This document shows positions 49,884-58,806 of a DNA stretch of 58,958 bases, piece after piece (the first letter of the stretch is position 1; each line of letters opens with the position of its first letter). The notes below the pieces were generated by a model. The model had not been told where the DNA came from and did not search any database. It saw only the letters and a program-made list of their open reading frames with translations. The translations under genes were made by a program, and so were the position numbers. The stretch comes from Roseomonas populi. Its GTDB lineage: Bacteria; Pseudomonadota; Alphaproteobacteria; Acetobacterales; Acetobacteraceae. Location of the stretch: positions 1 through 58,958 of the forward strand of contig NZ_JANJOU010000037.1 of NCBI RefSeq assembly GCF_024594815.1, given 5' to 3'.

Positions 49884-51564
49884 GGCCCTTCCTCATTCTC
49901 GGTGCAGGTATTCGGGTTGACCCGGGGAGCTGCTGGCGAGAGCCGGGGATATGGGCAAGAGAACCTTGCTGGCGCCGCTCGCGGGCGTTCGGATCCTTGG
50001 TGTCGAGTGCGGCGGCGGAGGATGGGTCGTCTCCGCAGCAGGGCCGGGTCACGGGACCTGCCCTGCCTGCGGCACTCCGTCCCGGAGCCGCCACAGCACC
50101 TACTTGCGGCGCCTGCAGGACCTCCCCTCGCAGGGTGCGCGGGTCACGGTCCAGATCAGGACCGCTCGCCTGAGGTGCCGGAATCCCGGCTGCGATCGGC
50201 AGGTCTTCGCTGAGCCTCTCCTTGGCGTCGCGGAGCCGCGGCTCCGACGTACACGGCACTTGGCTGACCTCGCCCTGCTCCTCGGCCATCACGTGGGCGG
50301 GCGCCCGGCGGAGCAGGTCCTGGCCCGCCTGGGCATGCCGATCAGCGACGACACCGTGCTCCGTTGGCTCAGGCGCTTTGCGGGTCAAGATATCGCGTCC
50401 CCCGTCCGGGTGCTCGGGATCGACGACTGGGCTTGGCGCAAGGGCCGGACCTACGGGACCATTATGGTCGACCTGGAGCGACGGGCAGTCGTGGACCTCC
50501 TGCCCCACCGCTCCTCCGCCGGCACGGCAGACTGGCTGCAGGGGCATCCTGAGGTGGAGGTCATCAGCCGAGACCGGCATGGCCTCTACGCCGAGGGTGC
50601 CCGGGCCGGTGCTCCACAGGCGAGGCAGGTCGCCGATCGCTTCCACCTGATACAGAACCTGCGCGAGCGCATCGAGCAGCAACTGAGCCGGCTGGGCCGC
50701 CCTCTCAGAGCGGGCGCCCGGCCGCAGCAGAGGTAGAGGAGAACCAGGCTGGCCTGCACGGGGTCAGGGAGGGCCTGTTCGCTCAGTTGCGGGGGCTCTA
50801 CGACGCCGGCAGGACAGCCACCGCGATCACCCAGGAACTCGGCTTGAGCCGCCGACGCGTGGACCGCTTGATCCGGCTGGAAGCGCTGCCCCAACGCAAT
50901 CTCCCCACCCTGACCTCGGCCTCTCCGTCCCTATTTCTCGGGCACCTCACCCGACGCTGGGCGGAGGGCTGCACTGTAGCGACCCACCTGTTCACTGAAA
51001 TGAGGCGCCTCGGCTACACGGGCTGCTACACGCATCTGGCGCGCTTCATCGCCTCCTGGCGGTGCCGGGACAAGGGCGGGGCAAGGGGCTGTTCCGAGCC
51101 ACCGGGCCAACCGCTACCACGTGACCCCACCATCGGTCGGCCGCTCACTCCGCTCACGGCGGCCGCGCTGTGCATCAAGCCTCGCACCCAGCTGACCGCT
51201 CGTCAGGTGTCCATAGTGGACGCCATGAAGATCGCCCCGTCGGAGTTTGCCAGCATGAGGCAGCTCGCGACGCGGTTTCGCGGCATCCTGCGCGGCGGCG
51301 ACACCGAGAGGCTGGACAGGTGGTGCGAGGATGCCAGCCAGTCCGGCATCGACGCCATGCGGCCTTCGCCAGGACCCTGCAGCGGGACCGGGACGCCGTG
51401 CACAACGCGCTCATCCTGCCCTGGAGCAACGGATAGACCGGGGGTCAGATCAGCCGGCTCAGGACGCTGAAGCGTGCCATGTACGGCCGCGCCGGAGCCG
51501 ACCTCCTCCGGGCCAGGCTGCTCCCTCTCTGATCAGCGGACTGCACCGAGAATGAGGAAGGACC
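49884..51564 (+). mobile_element. ISL3-family insertion sequence, decayed
   Basis: The ends are near-perfect inverted repeats. The left end, from 49884, contains TCCTCATTCTCGGTGCAG to 49907; the right end, 51541-51564, is its reverse complement with one mismatch over 24 bases. The element is 1,681 bp, typical of ISL3. The flanking octamers (CTCATCGA and AGGAATGG) do not match, so no target duplication survives, which agrees with an old or deletion-associated insertion. It interrupts or truncates the hydrolase relic at its left. Confidence 0.85.
49951..51532 (+). pseudogene. ISL3-family transposase, frameshifted
   Basis: The first frame starts MGKRTLLAPLAGVRILGVEC with a zinc-ribbon-like pair (CPACGTPSRSRHS and RLRCRNPGC). 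It continues RVLGIDDWAWRKGRTYGTIMVD and VISRDRHGLYAEGA with QVADRFHLIQNLRE, giving DDE residues. It stops at 50736. The neighbouring frame resumes EENQAGLHGVREGLFAQLRGLYDAG and runs to about 51360. A second shift then gives FARTLQRDRDAVHNALILPWSNG followed by TAG in place of the expected Gln, then RLRTLKRAMYGRAGADLLRAR. Two frameshifts and one nonsense codon make it inactive. Confidence 0.88.
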
Positions 51565-51776
51565 AGGAATGGGACGGTCACACTCGATCAGGGAAAACCG
51601 TTCCATTCCATCTCGATTGCCGTTCACGTAGCAGGATGAGGCTGGCTTGCGAGAGACAATCGCGGGGCACACGCGACGTGCATGCGGTCTTTCCCGACGC
51701 TCTCCCGCGTGATCTGCGGATTTTGTAGGAACTCCGCCACGGTCACCCATCAGCGAACCATCACCTCGTAGACTGT

Positions 51777-52430
51777 TCAGTAGAGATTGTTCCGCATGGC
51801 ATCGTCGTACCGGGTATCGATCGCGGCCGCCTGTTCCGGACCAAGCGCGTTCAGCCCGGCTACGACCTGCCCCATGCTCGGCACCTTGTCCCGTTCGACT
51901 TGGGAGGACGGCTCCCAGAGCCGAGCCCGGTTCACCGCCTTGCCGCAGTGGAACAGGACCTCGTCGATGCTGACCACGATGGCCGATTTCGGCTCATGCC
52001 CGCTCTCCACAAGGCATTGCAGGAGCTCTGGCGCCGCGGAGATCCGACCTCGGCCGTTTATCCGCAGGAAGACCTCCAGGCCAGGGAAGAGGAAGAGCAT
52101 TCCCAGCCGGTCGTCCTCAACCAGGTTCCGCATGGACTCGATGCGGTTGTTGCCGCGCCAGTCCGCGAAGGCGAGGGTCCTTGGATCGAGCGCCCGGACA
52201 AAGCCGGGCGGTCCGCCTCGTGGTGAGGCATCGAGCCCGCAGCCCCGTCCCGTTGCGAGGACAAAAAAGGTAGCGATCTGAAGATAGGCGCTGTGGAATG
52301 GCGTGAGCTCGGGCTTCACGCCGTTCAAGATCCGCGCGTCGGGCTGCGTGTATAGGGCGTCCAGAGCCGGTGCGGGTCCCGCAACTCGCTCCGCCAGCCC
52401 GCCGTTCGCTTCCAATTCTCTGCCGCTCAT
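51777..52430 (-). CDS. PPOX-class FMN-binding protein, MSMEG_1061-like
   Basis: A 217-residue split-barrel flavin protein from ATG 52430. It has FHSAYLQIATFFVLATGRGCGLDASPRGGPPGFV, DPRTLAFADWRGNNRIESMRNLVEDDRLGMLFLFPG and CGKAVNRARLWEPSSQ. These are the signatures of the pyridoxamine-5'-phosphate-oxidase-like MSMEG_1061 family. It probably uses FMN or F420 for a reduction, but its substrate is unknown. It starts 16 bases after the family-5 binding-protein stop, so it is the third gene of the M20 operon. Confidence 0.83.
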   Translation of the reverse strand: MSGRELEANGGLAERVAGPAPALDALYTQPDARILNGVKPELTPFHSAYLQIATFFVLATGRGCGLDASPRGGPPGFVRALDPRTLAFADWRGNNRIESMRNLVEDDRLGMLFLFPGLEVFLRINGRGRISAAPELLQCLVESGHEPKSAIVVSIDEVLFHCGKAVNRARLWEPSSQVERDKVPSMGQVVAGLNALGPEQAAAIDTRYDDAMRNNLY

Positions 52431-52446
52431 CGATCGGTGCTCGCCT

Positions 52447-54042
52447 TTACGATGCGAGTTCCATGTTCCAGAACACGAGCAGCTGCTTGGCAATGACGTT
52501 CCTCACCCCCGCATTGTGGCCCGATACGACCTTGTAGGAGCCGAGCGGGATGGCGAAGACCCTCTCATAGGCGAGCTTCTGGATGTCGGCGGCGATCTCG
52601 CGCTGCCTCGCCGTGTCGGTCGCGGCGGCGAAGTCGTTCTTCATCCGCTCGATCTCCGCGCTCTCGGACCAGCCGATGTAGCCGGCGCGGCCGCGGCCAT
52701 CGAGGTTGGGGTTTATGAGCGGGCTGAAGAGGTCGAGGTCCGTCCAGACGCCCTGGACGATGCTCCAGCCGCCCTCGCTCACCGGGTCATGCTTGTTGCG
52801 GCGGGCCAGCAGGGTGTTCCAGTCCACCACGTCCACGCGCGGGTTCATGCCGATGGACTTCAGCATGGCTTCCGTCACGGGGGCGAGGGCGGAGGCGGAG
52901 GCGAGATCGGCGGGGTGAAGGATGGAGACGGTCTCGCCGGCGTAGCCGCTCTCCTTCAGCAGGGCCCTGGCGCGGTTCAGGTCCGGCTTCCTCACGGCGC
53001 CGGCCTCTGTGCGGTAGGGGGAGCCGTTGCCGTAGAAGGAGGGGCTAATCTCGCTCAGCGCGTCGTCGCCGATCTGGGCGGCCAGGTAGTCCGCCTGGTT
53101 CACCGCGTGCAGCACAGCCTGGCGGACCTTCAGGTCGTTGAAGGGGGCCTGCAGCCAGTTCATCCGCATGGACAGGGAGTTGTTGGTAATGCGGGTGAGG
53201 AGGGTGATGTCGCGGCGGCGCCGCATCCCCGCCATGTAGTCGGCGCCGATGTTCTCGACGACCTGCACCTCGCCTGATGTGAGGGCGTTCATCACCGTCT
53301 GCTGGTCGGTGATCTCCATCCACTCCACGCGGTCCAGCTTCACGGCCTTGCCGCCGGCGAGGCCGCTGGCGGGCTCGGGGCGGGGGACGTAGCCCTCGAA
53401 GCGCTCGTAGACGATGCGGTCGCCGGGGCGGAACTCGGCCTGCGCGAAGCGAAAGGGGCCGGAGCCGACGACTTCCGTGATGCGCTGGTTCAACGGCGTC
53501 TCGGCGATGCGGGCCGGCATGATGAAGGGCACAGAGCCGCCGGGCTTGGCCAAGGTCTGCAGCACGAGGCCGTAGGGCTGCTTCAGCACGAGGCGGATCG
53601 TGTCGGCCGAAGCGGCCTCGAAGGCGCTGGCGGCGGCGACCATGCGGCCGCCCATCAGGTCCAGCTTCGCCCACCGGGTGATGGAGGCGACGCAGTCGGC
53701 GGCGGTGACGGGTGAGCCGTCGTGGAACTTCATGCCGGGGCGCAGCCTGAACTCGTAGATCAGGCCGTCGTCGGAGATCGTCGTCTCGCCCACCATCTGC
53801 GGCTGCGGCTGGCTTCGCTCATCCAGCGCGAAGAGCGTGTCGTAGACCATGTAGCCGTGATTGCGCGTCATGTAGGCGTTGGTGACCACGGGATCGAGGA
53901 CGCCGAGCGGGGCGTGCATGATGGCGCGCACCACCTTGCGCCCGCCCATGCCCTGCGCGCGCAGAATTTGCGGCGAGGTGAGGAGTGCGGCGCCGCCGAG
54001 GGCGCCTGCGATGAAGCCGCGGCGAGGGACGGTTTGGATCAT
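52447..54042 (-). CDS. ABC transporter substrate-binding protein, family 5 (peptide/opine type)
   Basis: A 531-residue lipophilic-ligand or peptide receptor of the DppA/OppA class. ATG 54042 (MIQTVPRRGFIAGALGGAALL, Tat-like) follows AAGGG. The body has HAPLGVLDPVVTNAYMTRNHGYMVYDTLF, KFHDGSPVTAADCVASITRW, DLKVRQAVLHAVNQADYLAAQIG and SEGGWSIVQGVWTDLDLFSPLIN. No permease or ATPase of this system is encoded nearby, so the receptor is an orphan relying on subunits elsewhere. It lies between an M20 hydrolase and a flavin protein. Confidence 0.9.
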   Translation of the reverse strand: MIQTVPRRGFIAGALGGAALLTSPQILRAQGMGGRKVVRAIMHAPLGVLDPVVTNAYMTRNHGYMVYDTLFALDERSQPQPQMVGETTISDDGLIYEFRLRPGMKFHDGSPVTAADCVASITRWAKLDLMGGRMVAAASAFEAASADTIRLVLKQPYGLVLQTLAKPGGSVPFIMPARIAETPLNQRITEVVGSGPFRFAQAEFRPGDRIVYERFEGYVPRPEPASGLAGGKAVKLDRVEWMEITDQQTVMNALTSGEVQVVENIGADYMAGMRRRRDITLLTRITNNSLSMRMNWLQAPFNDLKVRQAVLHAVNQADYLAAQIGDDALSEISPSFYGNGSPYRTEAGAVRKPDLNRARALLKESGYAGETVSILHPADLASASALAPVTEAMLKSIGMNPRVDVVDWNTLLARRNKHDPVSEGGWSIVQGVWTDLDLFSPLINPNLDGRGRAGYIGWSESAEIERMKNDFAAATDTARQREIAADIQKLAYERVFAIPLGSYKVVSGHNAGVRNVIAKQLLVFWNMELAS

Positions 54043-54055
54043 GGCGGGCAACCCT

Positions 54056-55378
54056 TCAGGCTGGTTCGGCGCCGCACCAAGCGGCAATGAAGGCGGCTAT
54101 GGCTTTTGTGCTGTCGCGGATGGATTGCAGCTCCACGCGCTCGTTGAAGCCGTGGACGTTCTCGGCGTGCGGGCCGTAGCAGAAGGCGGGGATGCCGAAG
54201 TAACGGTTGTAGAAGCGGGCGTCGTTAAGGCCGGTGCCGTAGCGGTCCTCCAGCGGGGCGCCTCCGACGACCGCGTGCGCCTCCGCCAGTATCGCCCGCG
54301 CCACGTCACCGCCCTTCAGCACGTAGCCATGGGAATGGAAGCCGGACCACACCACCCTTGGCGGGTTCGTGGCGAGGTTGGGATCACCCGCGGCGGCCTC
54401 GGCCACGCAGGCCTCGATCTCGCGCTTGCAGTCCTCCACGTCCCAGCCCGGCAGCACGGCGATGCGGCAGTCCACGTCGCACCAGGCCGGGACGGAAGAG
54501 GCCCATTCGCCGCCTTGGATGATCCCGGGAGAATAGTTCACAGGGTTGGTCATGGAGCCGTAGTGCGGATCGGCCTTCGCCCGCGCGTTCCAGGCCGCCT
54601 CCAGCCCTTCCAGCGCGTGGATCAGGCGGTAGGCGGCCTTGATGGCGTTGAAGCCCTGGCTGGCCCAGGCAACATGGGCGGGCTCCCCGCGCACGCGCAA
54701 GCGGAACCAGAGCACGCCGACGCAGACATTGGTGAAGCGGCGCGAGGTCGGCTCGGGCAGCAGCGCGGCGTCCGCGCGGTAGCCGCGCTGGAGGGTGGAG
54801 AGGGCGCCGACCCCCGTGCTCTCCTCCTCGATCACGGACTGGAAGTGGACGCGGCCCTTGAGTGATAGGCCGGCGGCGCGGATGGCATCCATGGCGTAGA
54901 GGGCGGCGATCGTGCCGGCCTTCATGTCGCCGGCGCCGCGGCCGTAGAGCCAGCCGTCCCGCACCTCCGGCTGGAAGGGCGGGCTGCGCCACATGTCCAG
55001 CGGGCCGGCGGGCACCACGTCGCAATGGCCCTGCAGGATCAGGGAGCGGCCCGTCTCCCTCGCGGGGCGCAGCGTCCCGACGACGCTGCGGGCGCGGGAG
55101 AAGTCGTGCTCGATGATGCCGAGGTCTGGCAGGCCCTGGAGGTCCTCCATGCGGATGGGCCAGTCATCCACCTCGTAGCCGCGGGCGCGCAGCAGGTCGG
55201 CCATCATGTCCTGGCACGGGCCCTCGGCGCCGCGCGTGCTGGGGATGGCGGAGAAGCGGCGTGTGGTCTCAATCTGCTGGTCGAAGGCGTGGTCAACCGC
55301 TTCCGCGATGCGGGCCCGGATGTCCGGGGAGAGCGGGACCGGCACTGCTGCGCCGCCTGAACCTGTCGCCCTACCCAT
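54056..55378 (-). CDS. M20-family metallopeptidase/deacylase (ArgE/DapE type)
   Basis: A 440-residue di-zinc hydrolase from ATG 55378 (MGRATGSGGAAVPVPL) behind GAGGTAG. Metal ligands occur in LILQGHCDVVPAG, YGRGAGDMKAGT, IEEESTGVGALS (Glu pair) and ENVHGFNERVELQSI. The lid domain is present. The family removes acyl groups or cleaves C-terminal amino acids. It is the first gene of the operon with an oligopeptide-type receptor, so it probably cleaves an imported N-acyl amino acid or small peptide. It is divergent from IclR. Confidence 0.9.
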   Translation of the reverse strand: MGRATGSGGAAVPVPLSPDIRARIAEAVDHAFDQQIETTRRFSAIPSTRGAEGPCQDMMADLLRARGYEVDDWPIRMEDLQGLPDLGIIEHDFSRARSVVGTLRPARETGRSLILQGHCDVVPAGPLDMWRSPPFQPEVRDGWLYGRGAGDMKAGTIAALYAMDAIRAAGLSLKGRVHFQSVIEEESTGVGALSTLQRGYRADAALLPEPTSRRFTNVCVGVLWFRLRVRGEPAHVAWASQGFNAIKAAYRLIHALEGLEAAWNARAKADPHYGSMTNPVNYSPGIIQGGEWASSVPAWCDVDCRIAVLPGWDVEDCKREIEACVAEAAAGDPNLATNPPRVVWSGFHSHGYVLKGGDVARAILAEAHAVVGGAPLEDRYGTGLNDARFYNRYFGIPAFCYGPHAENVHGFNERVELQSIRDSTKAIAAFIAAWCGAEPA

Positions 55379-55441
55379 TCGCGCTACCTCGCAGGCTCCG
55401 GTCCCCCGACATCTGGAAAGTTCCACTCCCCTTGCCTCACC

Positions 55442-55504
55442 AGCCTTGCGGCAAGGCTTGCCATTCTTTTGTGTTCAGGCCATCGTATCGATGGTCGATA
55501 CGAT
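55442..55504. promoter_or_regulatory. Two palindromes in the IclR/M20 divergent promoter
   Basis: ATCGTATCGA (55482-55491), spacer TGG, TCGATACGAT (55495-55504) forms a perfect 10-base-arm inverted repeat of 23 bp. Forty bases before it, AGCCTTGC/GCAAGGCT (55442-55458, one-base spacer) forms a second perfect repeat. Both lie in the 209-base gap between the M20 gene and IclR. The first is the best IclR operator candidate, and the second may be another site or a 5'-leader hairpin. Confidence 0.55.
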
Positions 55505-55587
55505 TGAACTGGACAGCGATCCTAAGATCGCCGCGTCCGAGGTGTCAAACAAAGGAAACTGCCTTGGGTGCGGAACGGGACGACCCG

Positions 55588-56331
55588 ATGCAAATCCAGG
55601 TGGTGGCTCGGGCATTCCGGCTGCTGGAGGTATTCTCCGGACCCGTGCGGAACTTCTCCCTTTCCCAGCTCGCCGTCGCGGCGGGGATGGACAAGAGCGG
55701 CACCCAGCGGCTGGTGCACACGCTGCTCGGCCTGGGCTACCTAGAGCGCGACGAGTCCGGGCTCCGCCCCGGGCGGCGCCTGCTGGAGCGGGCCTCGGAC
55801 CACCTGCGCTGGGACCGGCTGGCACAGCTCGCGCTGCCGGTGCTGGGCGAAATGAACCAGCAGCGGAAAGAGGCGGTGGATCTCAGCCGCTTCGAAGGCG
55901 TCAGCATGATATACCTGCTGCGGCTGCACAGCCGCCGCCGGGCATTCCACCCGCAGATTATCGGAATGCGGGTGCCGACCTACTGCACCTCCACCGGCCG
56001 CGCTGCCCTTTCTGCCCTGCCGGAAGAGGAGGCGGTTGCCCTTCTCGAGGGATCTACGCGCGAGGCACGGACCGCACAGACGCTAACTGAGGTGGGCGCC
56101 ATCATGGCGAAGGTGCGGGAGGCGCGGCGGCTGGGATATGCGCTGACACCGGAGGAATACATGCCCGGCGAGGTCGGCATCGCCGCACCGGTGCTGGACG
56201 TGGCGGGGCGGCCGATCGCGTCAGTGCGGATGACCGCGTCCACCGCCGACTGGACGCTGCCGGAGTTCACGCGCCTCTTTGCCCCCGGAGTCATGGAGGC
56301 GGCCGCAACCATCACTGGCTTGCTACGATAG
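55588..56331 (+). CDS. IclR-family transcriptional regulator
   Basis: A 247-residue regulator. ATG 55588 gives MQIQVVARAFRLLEVFSG; an in-frame TTG at 55564 with AGGAAAC before it is an alternative start. The HTH reads FSLSQLAVAAGMDKSGTQRLVHTLLGLGYLERD. The effector domain includes CTSTGRAALSALPEEEAVALL and PGEVGIAAPVLDVAGRPIASVRM. It is divergent from the M20/receptor/PPOX operon and probably binds the 23-bp palindrome. An IS5-type element begins 8 bases after its stop. Confidence 0.9.
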   Translation: MQIQVVARAFRLLEVFSGPVRNFSLSQLAVAAGMDKSGTQRLVHTLLGLGYLERDESGLRPGRRLLERASDHLRWDRLAQLALPVLGEMNQQRKEAVDLSRFEGVSMIYLLRLHSRRRAFHPQIIGMRVPTYCTSTGRAALSALPEEEAVALLEGSTREARTAQTLTEVGAIMAKVREARRLGYALTPEEYMPGEVGIAAPVLDVAGRPIASVRMTASTADWTLPEFTRLFAPGVMEAAATITGLLR

Positions 56332-56339
56332 CAACGGCA

Positions 56340-57194
56340 TAGTGTCCGGACTCGATCAGAACCAACAGGCGACGATGGCTGCGATCGCGATGGCGGAGCC
56401 GAGGCTGATCGCGAGCTTGTCGTAGCGGGTGCCGACGCGCCGGAAGTCCTTCAGGCGGCCTATGGCAGCCTCGATGCGCCAGCGGTCGCGGTAGCGCCTC
56501 TTGTCGTGACGGATGGGACGTTTGCGGCAGCGGCGGCCTGGGATGACCGGCTTGGTGTCCATGGCGCGCAGGTCGCGTCGCAACGCGTCGGCATCGTAGC
56601 CCCGGTCCGCCACGAGACGGCGCAGGCGGCCGGGGGTGGCGGCGAGCACGTCGGGTGCTGTCGTCACGTCGCTGGCGTTGCCAGGTGTCAGATGGATGAC
56701 CGCGGGGCGGCCGAGGACGTCGGTGAGAACGTGGATTTTGGTGGTCTGGCCACCGCGTGACGGGCCGATGGCCTGCGCCTTGGCCCCCCTTTCCCGCCGT
56801 GGGCCGAGCGGTGGGCGCGGACGTAGGTGCTGTCGAGGGAGGCCGTCTCAGCGATCCACCCCCGCTCGGCCAGGGTGGCCAGCATGGCGCGCCAGAAGCC
56901 ACGCCGGGACCAGCGGTTGAAGTGGTTGTAGATCGTCGTGGCAGGCCCGTACTCGGCCGGGCAGTTGCGCCAGCGGCACCCTGAGCGCAGGAGGTGCACG
57001 ATGCCGCTGACGATCCGGCGGTCGTCCACCCGGTGAGCGCCGGGCTGGTTCGTAGGCATGAACGGCTCGATCACCGCCCATTGCGCATCCGAGAACCAGA
57101 ACAGCTCCGCCACTGCCACCTCCGTGCCGCACCCCGACAGCGCGGAATCCCAATCACTCCACCTAATCAATAGTCTGGTCGAGTTTTGACCCTC
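56340..57194 (-). mobile_element. IS5-family (IS427-like) insertion sequence
   Basis: The imperfect terminal repeats match at 16 of 21 positions; the left end (56340-56360) has GACTCGATCAGA and the right end (57174-57194), read inward, has AACTCGACCAGA. The element is about 855 bp, normal for this group. The next three bases on both sides are GCA, a possible short target duplication, but on the right these bases are also the first of the IS701 element. Confidence 0.75.
56356..57119 (-). CDS. IS5-family transposase, two frames
   Basis: The first frame (GTG at 57119 or 57113) gives ELFWFSDAQWAVIEPFMPTNQPGAH, GIVHLLRSGCRWRNCPAEYGP, TIYNHFNRWSRRGFWRAML and SLDSTYVRAHRSAHGGKGG. At a run AAAGGGGGG the expected continuation lies in the -1 frame: GAKAQAIGPSRGGQTTKIHV, DVLGRPAVIHLTPGN, RRLVADRGYDADALR and RRYRDRWRIEAAIGRLKDF, ending ACWF at 56356. 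Elements of this group commonly use such slippage, so the transposase may still be active. Confidence 0.8.
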
Positions 57195-58618
57195 GCACTA
57201 CCTGGGCACTTTAGAGTGGATCGTGGGCAGGAACTGGCGTCTGCAGTGCGGGCATCGGAGAAGTTTGGCGAGGTGGGCGAACAGCTGGTGGCAGATAGCC
57301 TGACGCAGGGCGGGCAGGCCCGGTGATGGTGGCGGTCCCGGGATGCGGGGCGGCATTTTTCCCCCGGCTCGTCCGACGGTGCTGGGCAAGGCGCAGGTGC
57401 TGCAGGTAGGCGAAGGCAATGCAGGTCATCAGCGCGTGTCGGTGCAGGCCTGTCCAGGAGCGCCCATCGAAGTGGCCCAGGCCGAGCTCTTGCTTGAGTT
57501 GCTGATGCGCCTGCACGCAGATCCAGCGCGCCTTGATGGTGGAGGCGAGCACCCGAAGGGAGGCGTCAGGCCCGAGATTGCTGAGGTGATACTTGCGCTC
57601 GCCGGATGAGCGCCACTCGCCCACCAGCCAGACTTCCTCGCCCGGCAGGTGGCGGTTGTTGGCCCAGATCCCGCCATCACCCACGCGAACGCGGGTGGCG
57701 GCGAACCTGGCAGCCAGCGCCCCCTTGGTGCCCTGACGCCACGTCACGCGCCGCCATGACTGCCCCGCCAGCACCTCCTCGGCCGGGCGGGGCTCCTCAT
57801 CGGGCACGGGACGCCGCCTGCGTCCGGGTGGCACCGTGACCTGCACGGCGGTGCCGTAGACCTTCTGCACCCGCGGAATGCCCACGGCCCAGAGCAGGCC
57901 ACGCCCGGTGAGGCCCTTACGGAACTCGCCGCTTGCGCCATAGCCCGCATCGGCCAGCACGGTCCCGAACCGCACGCCCGCGGCCCTGAGCCGGTCCAAC
58001 TCGGCCAAGGCAATCTCGCCCTTGCTCGGCGGCGCCATCTCTGTCCCGGGCACGCCCGCCCGGGCGCAGCGGTCCGGCTCCTCCGTCCAGGTCTCGGGCA
58101 GGAACAGCCGCAGACCCACCGGTACGGGGACTTCGCCCTGGGCCAGGGTCACCGAAACGAGCGACTGGCAGTTCGCTTTCTTGCCCAGCTGCCCGCAGTA
58201 CTGCCGCGCCACGCCGACCGAGAGCTCGCCCTTCTTGGGCAGTGCCGTGTCGTCGACCACCAGGAAGGCGTCCGGCCCGCCCACCAGCCGGTCCGCCTCA
58301 CGCGCCAGCACTGTCCAGAGCGGGGCGTCATCCCAGGCTGGGCTGGCGATGAAGTGCTGCAGCTGATCGTGCCCCGAGAGCCCAAGGCGCATCGCCATCG
58401 GCTGCAAGCTCTTGCGCTCACCAGGGCCAAGCAGCCCTCGCAAGTAGAGCGGCGCCCAGGTCCGCCGCGTCTTGCGGCCCATGACTTCGAGGAAGGGTGC
58501 GAGCCAGCTATCCAGATCGCTCGCCCCACGAACGGCATCCGCCATGACCACCTCCTGCCGAGGTCGTATCACCACAGCACGGTCAATCACGTCACGTCAG
58601 CAAGTGCCCAAGTAGTGC
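57195..58618 (-). mobile_element. IS701-family insertion sequence
   Basis: The terminal repeats are GCACTACCTGGGCACTT at 57195-57211 and, inverted, GCACTACTTGGGCACTT at 58602-58618, with one mismatch in 17. The element is 1,424 bp. Its left end directly abuts the IS5-type element. The left flank (CCTC) belongs to the neighbour and the right flank is TAGG, so a target duplication cannot be assessed. Confidence 0.85.
57211..58545 (-). CDS. IS701-family transposase
   Basis: A 444-residue DDE transposase from ATG 58545 behind GGAGG. It has FLVVDDTALPKKGELSVGVARQYCGQLGKK (first Asp), VRFGTVLADAGYGASGEFRKGL (second Asp) and QAHQQLKQELGLGHFDGRSWTGLHRHALM (Glu). This is the full IS701 catalytic set. 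The frame is uninterrupted and its TAA lies in the left terminal repeat, so this copy could be active. Confidence 0.92.
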   Translation of the reverse strand: MADAVRGASDLDSWLAPFLEVMGRKTRRTWAPLYLRGLLGPGERKSLQPMAMRLGLSGHDQLQHFIASPAWDDAPLWTVLAREADRLVGGPDAFLVVDDTALPKKGELSVGVARQYCGQLGKKANCQSLVSVTLAQGEVPVPVGLRLFLPETWTEEPDRCARAGVPGTEMAPPSKGEIALAELDRLRAAGVRFGTVLADAGYGASGEFRKGLTGRGLLWAVGIPRVQKVYGTAVQVTVPPGRRRRPVPDEEPRPAEEVLAGQSWRRVTWRQGTKGALAARFAATRVRVGDGGIWANNRHLPGEEVWLVGEWRSSGERKYHLSNLGPDASLRVLASTIKARWICVQAHQQLKQELGLGHFDGRSWTGLHRHALMTCIAFAYLQHLRLAQHRRTSRGKNAAPHPGTATITGPARPASGYLPPAVRPPRQTSPMPALQTPVPAHDPL

Positions 58619-58806
58619 TAGGGGTGAGCGCCACCTATGAGTCATGGCGGCGGACGGCTGACCCGTCACGGTGCTGTACTGGTCCCATGCCGGCTGCGAG
58701 CTGCGGGAGGCCGCGACGGCTTTCCACGTGCTGGATCTACATCGAGGATCTGGCCCTGGGGCAATGATCGGGAGGGAGGTGCTGCCGCGACCGGGCTTGC
58801 ATGGCT

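Noticed and set aside
49876-51572. Target-site duplication of the ISL3 element
   Set aside because: Flanking octamers CTCATCGA and AGGAATGG are unrelated.
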